A DNA stretch of 64,000 nucleotides from Haemonchus contortus (Eukaryota > Nematoda > Chromadorea > Rhabditida > Trichostrongylidae), in NCBI GenBank assembly GCA_000469685.2, contig LS997564.1, forward strand, positions 15,465,591-15,529,590, written 5' to 3'. Positions 34,558 to 45,500 of the stretch are shown piece by piece (positions within the stretch are counted from its first letter, which is position 1; each line of letters opens with the position of its first letter). The notes beneath the pieces are model-generated. The model was not told the origin of the DNA and did no database searches. It saw only the letters and a program-made list of their open reading frames with translations. Made by a program: the position numbers and the translations under genes.

Positions 34558-35953
34558 GGGTAGTCTACTTACCGTGGGGCTTTGAATGGAGACCCAGATG
34601 AATTGATAGAGTCTTGAATGCTGTTTACGAAAATGGGAATTAAAACTGCAAAATGGTTTTCTTTAAAAAGTTATGGTGGCTGGAAACTTGCTTGACAGTA
34701 GTATTATTTGGATATGCGAACTCGTCGTTCTGTATTAAGTGCCCACGTGGCCTAGTAGTAATGGTCTCGCGTCATAGGCGTACGTCGCGGCTTTGCTGCA
34801 CGCCATCGTCGGAATTTTTGCAAAGTGTTTTTTCATTTCATAAAAGACTCTCTAAATCTTTTCTGACATTTATTTAGGTGAACACCTTACTTCAGCTTTT
34901 ATTTTCACTCGTCACCCCTATCCAGGGAATGTGGTTCTGCACATCAATTGTACGTCTCTGTTTTATTTTGAACTCCAAGAAACATGCAACAGAAAGATAC
35001 TAAAGATAGGCTGGATGCCAGCAAGAAACTCAACATTAATGGAAAAAATTTTCAAATTGCGTGAAGCACGCAGGTTGTTCGCAAACTGCACATCTTATAC
35101 ATACTGACTACATCCGGTGACAAAACAGTCAATCGTCTCAAGACTGAACAAATATTCGGCCGGTGTCACGCAGGAACCTGGGTATTCATTAATATACCCA
35201 GCTTTGTACCATGAGCATTTTAGAATATTAGAAAAACGTGGTGCACAAAACATTCGATACACTTGGGATAGAACCTCAAGTATACTATCCCTCTGTGTCA
35301 TATCAAATCCGCAGCGTTCAACATAGCTCTAGTTCTACCCCTCTTCATAATGTTCTTCATAGAACCGAAGAAAAAGACGTCCAATGGCTAAATCATTGAC
35401 GTCGCGCCGGCAGGAATATTGTGTTCTTCAATTTTATAATACATCCCGCAGCGAAGTGTTATTGAAGCAATGAACCGCGCGCTGGCAACTTGCTGGCATC
35501 CAACTTATCTCTAGTATCTTTCTGTTGCATGTTTCTTGAAGTTCAAAGTAAAACAGAGTCGTACAATTGATGTGCAGAACCACATTCCGTGGATAGGGGT
35601 GACGAGTGAAAATAAAAGCAGAAGTAAGGCGTTCACCTAAATAAATGTCAGAAAAGATTTAGAGAGTCTTCTATGAAATGAAAACACAATTTGCAAAAAT
35701 GCCGCCGATGGCGGGAAGCAAACCCGTGACGTACGCCTAGCGAGATTACTACCACTAGGCCACGTAGGCACTTGATACGGAAGCTACGATTTCGCATATC
35801 CAAATAGTACTACTGTCAAGCAAATTTCCAGCCCCCGTAACTTTTTAAGGAAAGCCATTTTGCAGTTTTAATTTCCATTTTCGTAAACAGCCTTCAAAAC
35901 TCTATCGATTCATCTGGGTCTCCATTCAAAGTCCCACGGTAAGTAGACTACCC
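34558..35953. repeat. Inverted repeat, 0.47-kb arms
   Basis: The arms 34558-35025 and 35489-35953 are reverse complements with scattered differences, around a spacer of about 463 bp. The outer ends read GGGTAGTCTACTTACCG. Each arm contains a tRNA-like head. In the right arm, minus strand, it reads TGGCCTAGTGGTAGTAATC, then GTCACGGGTTTGCTTCCCGC. The left copy is more worn. Spacer frames of 60-70 codons show no domain. Confidence 0.88.
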
Positions 35954-36048
35954 CTCCTTGGTTAGTCTTGGCTGCGAGGGCCGATCCTCGAGCCGCAGGG
36001 AAAGCGGTTGCTGCGGCGTCCCCCACTAGAGGCTGCAAACTTTCTCTC

Positions 36049-36120
36049 TCGCCTGAAGCTCTCCTGAGCCTTTATACCTCCCTGGTGGGGCGGATAATAC
36101 ATCATTAACCGAGGTTCATG
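36049..36120 (+). repeat. Short dispersed repeat, partner of 26320-26395
   Basis: Second copy of the TCTCGCCTGAAGCTCTCC...AACCGAGGTTCATG sequence, lying between the two inverted repeats. Confidence 0.7.
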
Positions 36121-36201
36121 GCAGACACTACAGGGAACCAGCTCACCAACTGTTTTCTCCTCGTAGTGCTACCACAGCATCTTTCAGGCTCTTACAAGTA
36201 A

Positions 36202-36580
36202 GGTCTTTCAGGCCGTGAGACGCTTTTTGAAAATGGTTTTCTGCATGGTTTAGGGGCGTGAGCACTGAGTATAGAACTGTGGTCCATTTCCGCTAAATGG
36301 CCTTCTGAGCGCCAAAAAAGGAGTTATAATGATTTTGTCAGAAATTGTCGTTTCAACCCACTAAGCGTCGTTTATTTCATTCATGGCGTCGACTGTCCGC
36401 ACAGTAGACGGCGCCACCGGACTGCGCATTGAAAATAACGTGAACGGTAGTCAAAAAAAGGAGCCACATGTTGAAACATGTTGGAGAGTGCGGGGAGGTT
36501 TCATATGCGCTCTCCAAGGTTAAGCTGCTAGCATCGACGGACGGTGGGGAGGATAGCGATATATGGACTTCGAGTTGCTA
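36202..36580 (+). repeat. Dispersed repeat Y, copy 1
   Basis: About 380 bp homologous to 47526-47895 in the same orientation. Shared words include TGGTCCATTTCCG, AATGATTTTGTCAGAAAT and CACATGTTGAAACATGTTG. The latter contains the palindrome ACATGTTGAAACATGT. It ends where the left arm of the large inverted repeat begins. No coding potential was recognised. Confidence 0.85.
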
Positions 36581-37197
36581 CGACCGTTGAAACGCCTTTT
36601 TCAAGTCGGGAGGGAAGTATTGGATGAGAATAGCTCATCGGTTGCGAAGAAAGCAAGAAAATTCGCTGAATTTGCGAAAAATAAGGCTACTCAAAACTAG
36701 TGAAAATAGAGGTTGTACGAGACTATCGCGACGGAAATGACCCTAATGGGTATTTGGCCGAGATTTTAATTGTTGCAAAAGTGTAAAGAGCTGACTACAT
36801 AAAGCCATGTCCAGAATTGCCTTTCACTGTCGCTATGGGTAATTACAAATTGTTTGAACTGCGTACATGGGTTCTCTCCTGAGTGGTGCAGCCTCTACAA
36901 TGCCGTTAAAACTCGCCCGCGCATACTCACAGGACAGTCTCTGATTCATCATAACGTCCGATCCTGGCCGCTCTTCAACCTGACAGCGCCACATATGATA
37001 AACAGAACGAGCTACAGATTCATCGCACGGTAATATCTTAAGAGCCATTTTTACCGTGAACTGTGCCTCCAATGTGAACGAGAAGGCAAGTTCAATGTTT
37101 ACAAAGTCTATATTGGATCATCCCACGCATCCAACTCTGTGCAAAAAAGCTATGACAATTGAATGGATGCTTGATCTGGACAATCCTGCATTTGCTG

Positions 37198-38552
37198 GCA
37201 GATTGTGGTCACTAGTGTGGTGAGGTTGCTCACCCAAAATCTATGAGCTTTGCCACGCCGATACCTCCCAACTGCTCGAGTGCACGGCTTGGTGTTAAAC
37301 TTTATTAATACATCTTCTTAAAAGAATAGCACTGAGGGCTTAATCATGAAGGTTTATTGGTGAGCTTTCGCTGTATTACCAGCTCCGGCAGACCTTAAAA
37401 CTAACACACAAATATACAACATGCGTCTCATAAACATAAAGTTACTAACCAGGCTCGTGGAATTCTGTAATACAACATGAGCCCGACTAGTAAGTATTAA
37501 GAAGACATCGAAGTGAACGGCTCACCCTGGCAGCAGTCCCCAAGTAAATGAAAGCTACTAGAAATGCCACGTGTGTGGCTATAGTCAAGATCTCTTTATC
37601 GCAGCCGCTATGATATTAATTTTAATGCCTCCATTAGCTCATCCCTGTTGTTCATTTTTGGTGATAAACGCTTGATACGAGCGCTTCAAGCAGTCTTCTC
37701 TCCAATGGGGCATCCTTCGTGCGGTATAATATGGCAACTTTCAGTAAGGGGGATGCCTCTTGACGATGCACAGTACACGATGACGCGAGAACGCACTTCC
37801 TGGGTAGGATGATGCGCTCGTGTATGTTCATCCATCCGTTTGTGCAACAGACGCTTGGATTCACCGACGTACTCCAGTTCCTCCGGCCACATTTTTCTTC
37901 ATAAATCCGTGATGATGTCAGCAAGCTTTTCAAGTTCGCGGGTGGTCGAAATATCAATCGGACTGGAAGCCCTGACGACTTGACGACATCGTTCACTTTC
38001 TTTGCTACTCTTTCATTGACATACGGTAAAACTAGCGGTGTTCCTCCCGCAGCAAAGAAAGGACGCCATGTTCTTGGTTGTTCCGTCGTATAGCCGTTCT
38101 CTTCCAAAATTCTTGCAATTCTTCGATCCACCTCTCCTGATTCTCTAGTACATGTCCTTGTCTTCGTCGTGATAAGGTTTCTTATCACCTAATAATACTA
38201 ATATTTATTAATACAACAAATTACTAACAAGTATGCTTTCTTCTCCTGCGTGATGTGGAGTCGGATATTATGGTAAGATATTGTGACGGATATTGTGCCG
38301 GATAGTGTCGAATATTGAGTATTGAGTCGGTTGGATATTGCGGATACGGTATTGCCGTATTGTGGATCGCCAAGTCCAGGAATGAACCGACTGAAAAGCC
38401 CTACGGCTATTTATACCCCTCGGTCGGACCAAAGATCAAAGATCAGATCACACGCAGTTATTGATCTTTACATGTTAGCGCGTAGACCCACCTCGACGAA
38501 AGAGTGTTAGTGTAGTGATTGCCACGTTTTAACATGTACTGTATGGTAGCAG
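37198..38552 (-). mobile_element. Penelope-like element fragment
   Basis: A segment present in the left arm and absent from the otherwise matching right arm of the large inverted repeat, hence a later insertion. It carries the C-terminal part of a Penelope-like polyprotein. Around 38190-38550 lie short TATTGTG/GGATATTG runs and a TATTTATACC motif. The boundaries are fixed by where the arm homology stops (GCATTTGCT on one side, CCACGATGAG on the other). No clear target duplication. Confidence 0.65.
37640..38188 (-). pseudogene. Penelope-like C-terminus with GIY-YIG endonuclease
   Basis: The first frame has FFAAGGTPLVLPYVNERVAK and SGLPVRLIFRPPANLKSLL, the linker after reverse transcriptase in Penelope-like proteins. 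After a frame change, LEYVGESKRLLHKRMDEHTR is the GIY-YIG nuclease core (YVGES, R, EH), and the end IKRLSPKMNNRDELMEA, after an in-frame stop, is also typical. The frameshift near 37890 and the stop show it is dead. The reverse transcriptase is missing. Confidence 0.7.
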
Positions 38553-41500
38553 TTGCTACACCACGATGAGGATGGGCAGTTGCGTTTTTTATGTCCTATG
38601 TCCGGAAAAGTCGAGGCTGGAGGGATAGGAGGTTCGGTTGACCCACGACGACATTCTAATATCTAATCGAAGGCTGCTGCCAGCGAAACAGGGTCCCTGC
38701 TTGCACTTGGTTCGATTTTACGCGCAAAAGGAAAGGGCAGAGGGAATCCAGATACAGTCGAAGCAAGTCGTTCAGAGGCAGCATTTTGTTCCAGATGTCA
38801 TAAAACAGAGCGAGCAAAACAAAATCAACACAATTTTAGCGCAGGAGCGATTTGAGCTGTTGAGCCCCCTCGCAGATTGGTGATCAGCAGTAAGAAGCCG
38901 TAGAAAACTGTGCCAAAGTAGCAGAAAGACACGAAAGCTGTTTGGACAATCTTAAAATCTAGGTTGGTCAGTAATTTTTCACTTAGATGAAGATTACTGG
39001 TTCTAACACGATCGAATGAAATCGTCGCCTGTGTGGCAAATTGCCTGGAGACCTTCTTTATATTTAAGAGGACACAGAATAAATTACTCCTAGACGACAA
39101 TCACAGACCGCTTTTCTATAATAATTACAGTGTAAGTGAGAGTAAATGAAATACTACACCATACTTCATATTCAACTATTATGGTCGAAACTGACGAAAA
39201 CACGGTATATGGTAGTAGTTCTTCGTCCGATGTAATTATACGGTCGTAAGTGGGAGACGGAAACAATCTGATAGAAACCTAATCTAGAACATTACAAATC
39301 AGAATGCCTAGCTACAAGCACAGCCTGCCTTACCCATTCGGGTTTAGGTGAAGGATATCAGATTCAAATTCGAGAATAAAAACGCAGAGTTCTACATGGT
39401 GTGGGGCCTACAAACTATTTCATAGAAAAAAGTCACAATGATCCTGAATGAAAGACGAATACGTAGGAGCACTTCAACAATGGAATTGGTCAATGGCGAA
39501 AGATTTTTCTTTTCAGGGTTTGCCTTGTAATCTTTCTCTCTTGAAGGAATGAGCTAAGCTTATAGTGATAGCTGTATCATAAGGAAGAAATCCTGTCTGA
39601 GGAATGTGCCCCTGCACCAGATTTCCATTCAAAATCGAAGTGGAGTAATGAGTGCGCATGTGGCCTATGCAATGACTTGCGGTGGCCAGTCGATGTACAA
39701 GCCAGTGCTTTTATCTTACCCGACGAAACTGGTACCAATTTACCGACCCCGATGGGATGTATAGCTACGCTATTCAAGTATTACGGTTAGAATTATCTTT
39801 CTTAGCTTTCACAAGGTTTCCTCTTATCTTCGTAACTGATCTCATGAGAAATTTTTCTAGGTTTCGATATGATTTCATTCCTGATGCCGCCGCCAAGGTA
39901 ACCACCGTATAAAAGGAACGCCAAGAAAGCCATGGCGGATTCGTCCACATCATCTTCGCGCAATAAGCTTTCAATAACCTGCTCTTCTAACCTTTCAATA
40001 ACCTGCTCTTCCCTCGACCTCCGCTGTGCTATAGCCTCAAACAACGTATTCGCTTATCTCAATGAACCGCGATACCTCAACCGTTATAAAGAAAATCCGC
40101 GTGGCACATCAAACGAATCTACAGGATGGAAGGCTCGGTTGGTCAAGGCCCATATCGATCCGGGATCCGAACCCGTGACTAAATTGGCAAAATGGTTAAC
40201 TTGATACAGATATTTTCCAGCAAAGTGGGAGAGCACAGAATAACGTAGGATTCTAGGAACAATCTTTAAAATTCTCAAAAGCAGAAGGAAGATATTGGTA
40301 TTGCAAAGGACAGTCACGGGTTCGAATCCCGGATCGACATGGGCCTTGACCAACCGAGCCTTCCTACTGTGGACTCGTTTGATGTGGCACGCGGGTTTTC
40401 TTTATACGGTTTACTGAGATAAGCGAATACGTTGTTTGAGGCTATTGCACAGCGGAGGTCGGCTATTAAGGAGCGAGCAGATTATTGGAAGGTTAGAAAA
40501 GCAGGTTATTGAAAGCATATTGCGCGAAGATGATGTGGACGAATCCGCCATGGTTTTTTTGGCGTTCCTTTTATACGGTGGTTACCATGGCGGCGGCATC
40601 AGGAATGAAAACATATCGGAGCCTAGAAAAGTTTCTCATGAGATCAGTTACGAAGATAAGAGGAAACCTTGTGAAAGCTAAGAAAGATAATTCTAACCGT
40701 AATACTTGAATAGCGTAGCTATTCATCCCATCGGGGTTGGTAAATTGGTGCCAGTCTCGTCTGGGGAGGTAAAAGCACTGACTTGTACATCGGCTGGCCA
40801 CCGCAAGTCATTGTATAGGCCACATGCGCACTCATTACTCCACTACGATTTTGAATGGAAATCTAGTGCAGGGACGCATTCCCCAGACGGGATTTCTTTC
40901 TTATGATACAGCTATTACTCGAATCCCTTAGCTCATTCCTTCAAAGGAGAAAGATTACAAGGCAAACCCTGAAAAGAAAAATCTTTCGCCATTGACCAAT
41001 TCCATTGTTGAAGTGCTCCTACGTATTCGTCTTTCATTCAGGATCATTGTGACTTTTTTCTATGAAATAGTTTGTAGGCCCCACACCATGTAGAACTCTG
41101 CGTTTTTATTCTCGAATTTGAATCTGATATCTTTCAACTAAACCCGAATGGTTAAGGTAGGCTGTGCTTGTAGCTAGGCATTCTGATTTGTAATGTTCTA
41201 GATTAGGTTTCTATTAGATTGTTTCCGTCTCCCACTTACGACCATATAATTACACCGGACGAAGAACTACTACCATATACCGTGTTTTCGTCAGTTTCAA
41301 CCATAATCGTTGAACATGAAGCATGGTGTAGTAGTTCATTTACTCCCACTTACACTGTAATTAGAGAAGTTGTCTGTAATTGCCATCTAAGAGTAATTTA
41401 TTCTGTGTCCTCTTGAATATAAAGAAGGCCTTCAGGCAATTTGCCACACAGGCGACGATTGCATTCAATCATGTTAGAGCCAGTTATCTTCATCTAAATA

Positions 41501-42580
41501 AAAAATTACTGACCAACCTAGATTTTAAGATTACCAAAACAGCTTTCGCGTCTTTCTGCCACTTTGGCAGTTTCCTACGGCTTCTTACTGCTGATCACCA
41601 ATCTGCGAGGGGCTCAACAGCTCAAATCGCTCCTGCGCTAAAATTGTGTTGATTTTGTTTTGCTGTTTCACTGTTTCATGGCATCTGGGACAAAATGCTG
41701 CCCCTGAACGACTTGCTTTGACTGTATCTGGATTCTCTCTGCCCTTTCCTTGTGCGCGTAAAATCGAACGACGGGCAAGCAGGGACCCTGCTTCGCTGGC
41801 AGTACCCTTCGATCAGGTCCTAGAATGCCGTCGTGGGTCCACCGAGCCTTTTATCCCTCCAGTCTCGACGTTTTCGTACTTGGACATAAAAAAAACGCAG
41901 CTGCCCGTCCTCATCGTGGAGCAAATGCAAGATTGTCCAGATCATGCATCCATTCAATTGTCACAGCTATTTTGCACAGAGTTGGATGCGTGGGATAACC
42001 CAATATAGACTTGGCAAACATTGAGATGGCCTTCTAGTTCACACTGGAGGCACAGCTCACGGCAAAAATGGCTCTTGAGATATTACCGTAGGGTAAATCT
42101 GTAGCTCGCTCTGTTTATCATATGTTGCGCTGTCAGTCGGAAAACGGCCTAGATTGGGCGTCATAATGACCCAGAGAATGTCCCGTGAGTATGCGCGGGC
42201 GAGCTTCAACGGCATTGTAGAGGCTGCACCAATCAGGAGAGAACCCATGTAGGAAGTTCAAACGATTTGTCATGACCCATAGCGACAGTTTTGGCTTGAT
42301 GTAGTCAGCTCTTTACACTTTTGCAACAATTAAAATCTCGGCCAAATACCCATTGGGGTCATTTCCGTCACGATAATCTCGTACAACCTCTATTTTCACT
42401 ACTTTTGAGGAGCCTTAATATTCGCAGAATCGGCGAATTTTTACGCTTTCTTCGCAACCGATGAACTATTCTCCTCCCATACTTCCCTCCCGATTAGAAA
42501 AGGGCGTCTCGAGATTATCATGCACTGTTAGTTTCTCCTGTTCTCTGCAGTGCTTTTTATTTCAGATTCTGACGACATCT

Positions 42581-45500
42581 ATGAGAGATAGTATGTTGTC
42601 AGTTCCACAGGGCATGGCAAGAGCCGATGATGCTCTGATGGGAACCATGAGTAGTCTCTTATCAGCTTATTGTGCTCTTGGTGTTTTTGGTTTCATTGGC
42701 AGTCTACTTAACATACCTCTGTCGGTGACTCTTCTAGCCTCAAAAAAGCTCCGTCGAGAAGCTAAGGTTTGTTTTTTGCTGCTGTTCTGCTGTTTAGATT
42801 TATTGCATTTTCTCATCCAAATTTCAGCTGATAATCTGCCTTACTATTGGCAATTTAATCAATTGTTTGGCTTTGTCGATGATGGGATTCGATAGATTCG
42901 TCCTCTTTACTCATTCCTTACAACTCCAGGCTGTTCCCTTGCAGACATCTTTGTCATGTGCCAGCGGACTGTACATTTGGCTCAGGTAGGACTGATTTTA
43001 TACACTCATTCTCATCAATTGCCTAAAGAATTAATTTTTACGGCGTCGATCAGTGCTGTTTCCACGACGGCCCAGCTTTGACTTTATTCCAGAACCGTGG
43101 TCTCAGAGCCTTAGCCTAAATCAATAGCCCTTTCATTTACACGTTGATTAACCAACCTGTTCACTTCTTTGTAGTACAATAGAATTATCTAGCTAAGAAT
43201 TGACGTTTATTTTCAGAATAATTGGAAATGTTTGGCCTCCTGTAATACAACTGATTATGGGATTGGAGCGTGTGATTGCATGCATGACACCTATTGCCTA
43301 CATTAAATACGTCCGTGATAGGTGAATCAATCTGTGCTTGTGAAACTGTTTGTTTGCGATTCTTCACTAAAATTGATTACCAAAAACTTTCGAAATGGTA
43401 AGGAATCTTATTAGTTGCTAGGGTATGAAGTAAGGAATCATATGAGTTGCTAGGGTATGATGGCGTCAGCTTCTTATGAGCTTCCTTCGAGAAAGGCACG
43501 GGTATGCACATACAAGCTCCTCCATTCCTGTGCTTAGCCAAGCCATGTTGGTAGTTAAGGTTTACAAAGTATGAAGACGCGATGTCTTATACGGATTTAT
43601 TAACAGTCATAGCATAATTACATGTCGCGAATGCAGAATAACAAATAGGCGAGAATAGGTTACGCCAGGTAGCACAAACGAGTAGTCGAGGAGGATCCAT
43701 TGGGTCGTTCGATGGGCAGCAGCCGGGAGCGGAAGACGTCCTGAGCCAGAGGCCATTGGTGCAAGCCGCCGATCCTCGTCCTATCGCCTGTGCCGAATAC
43801 CAGCACACCGCGTTGTTCTCCGCGCAGCCTGTAATCAGTGCTTTCATCCAGGAATTCCATCGGCCACCGCCTGCTCCCACCATCGATCTCCTGGGCCCAT
43901 TACCGTACCCCGCTAGACCCTTACCACAAATCGAATTTATGTTATTGACACCTGAAAAAATCACCTCTGGACTACGGCGGTGTCAGATGTGCCGATGCTT
44001 GCCAGCAACTCTTTTGGAACCCGTGAGATTTGTCAAAGATTTTCAGAAGAGGGAGTTCAAGAATAAAGATACTCTAGGGAAGGTAAAGAATAGATAAATA
44101 CGATTCTCCAGTTTTCAAAACTGTAAGCGAAAGAAACTATTGAAATGCTATCTACATATAATGCTTTGAAAATGACCATGGGTACAAGTGATAAAGAAGA
44201 GCTCATCATTGAAATAGAAAAATTTTATACTTGCATTCTAAGTAGGCTGTTTGTTTGGGGTCTCAGGGAATTCTCGTCTCTGAAATATATATTTTTAGGA
44301 CACTTCATTTATGTGCCTTCAGCGTTTTCACTGTTCTATTCTTTTGTGCTGTTGGAATAGCTTTGGCGATCATGAACAACGGGAATGGTTACGTAAAGTT
44401 CGATTGTGGTACGTGTTGAAAAGTCAGAACTGCTTCGACCGCACTGCTAGAAAGCACTGAATTTGTACCAGGGCAGAATTTGACAAAGTTGCTGGGATTA
44501 TTTATTTATTTATTTATTCAAATGCACCTCAAGGGTGTGCCCATTGAGAACACAAAAAGAAGAATGTAGAAACTATGGTCTCATTTGGCCTGTAAACAAA
44601 GAAAAATAGAAGTGAATAACAACAAAAACAAGATAAAGGATCAGATTTAGACATCAATGAGAAAAGCAGATAGGTTAGCATGTCGAGATGTCATTAAAAA
44701 CGAAAGGAGCTATGGCATTACATTGTGCGGTCGATGAGGTTGTTTCCCCCTGTCAAGCAGTTGAGGGGTCCCCCACCAAGATTCTGGTCTTTGATCCAGA
44801 ACGCAAAGAGACAGAAGAACCGAGGCATGCTGACAACTTAGTCCGTTACGAACGAATTAGTGGATTATAATAGTCCACTAAATAGATAAAGGTTCCTCGC
44901 CCTCCATTCAAAGCCCCGACTGTCTTATTTTCAACTTCTATCGTTCCATTTCTACTGTAGAACTTGAAGCCGACCATGACAGAAAGGAGACTCTGAAAGT
45001 AGCTCGTTTACAGTAAGGGAAAAGTGTTGACTGCCATGCGACCTAATCCGCGTCCATGCTCTCATCGTGCTTACTGCCCAAATTCTCGTGTCTCGTTCAA
45101 GTGTCGCATTCGTCCACTGCAAAAATGAATGATAGTCCCCACTGTTAGAAAAGAAAGACAAGTGATACGGCACGTAGTTAAGTCAATTAATGAGTAACAA
45201 CCATCAAATGCCTTTTTTCTTACAACTGTACTCTACTAGTAGCAACGATTATCCTTATTTCAGGGAGAAAAGTAACGTTTTCATTATCCTATGCTCAATC
45301 CATTTACTATTGGGAAATGTTAGGCTATTTCTTCGGCCTCCTGATGAACATTGCAGCTTATTTGCAAGCGAAATCGATTATAAAAACACCGTATGTTTCT
45401 CTTCCGCTCTCAAAATCCGTATCAAATTCCTGATGGCTAGGCTCTATTGTTGCTACTGATAAACAGTGATTGATGCTGAAATATCTCGATATTTTTCTTC

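Larger units (their letters stand above)
36590..42510. repeat. Very large inverted repeat, 2.2-kb arms
   Basis: The right arm, about 40312-42510, is the reverse complement of the left arm, which is split: about 36590-37197 and 38553-40180. The left halves add to about 2.23 kb and the right arm is 2.2 kb, so the arms were equal before an insertion of about 1.36 kb entered the left one. The spacer is about 131 bp (40181-40311). Inner arm ends carry SINE-like tails, and copies of repeat X lie in mid-arm. The arms have many substitutions. No transposase was recognised in the arms. It could be a giant fold-back element or an inverted chromosomal duplication. Confidence 0.9.

Noticed and set aside
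35690..35770. Possible tRNA gene in the right arm of the 34.6-36.0 kb inverted repeat
   Set aside because: The A and B boxes look tRNA-like, but the acceptor stem does not pair well and a worn copy exists in the other arm, so a SINE head is more likely.
38190..38560. Hammerhead ribozyme, as found in some Penelope-like elements
   Set aside because: A CGACGAAAG word is present, but no CTGATGA core with matching stems was found on either strand.
44688..44870. Sixty-codon + strand frame in receptor intron 4
   Set aside because: No domain, lies beside LINE debris and does not join the receptor frame.
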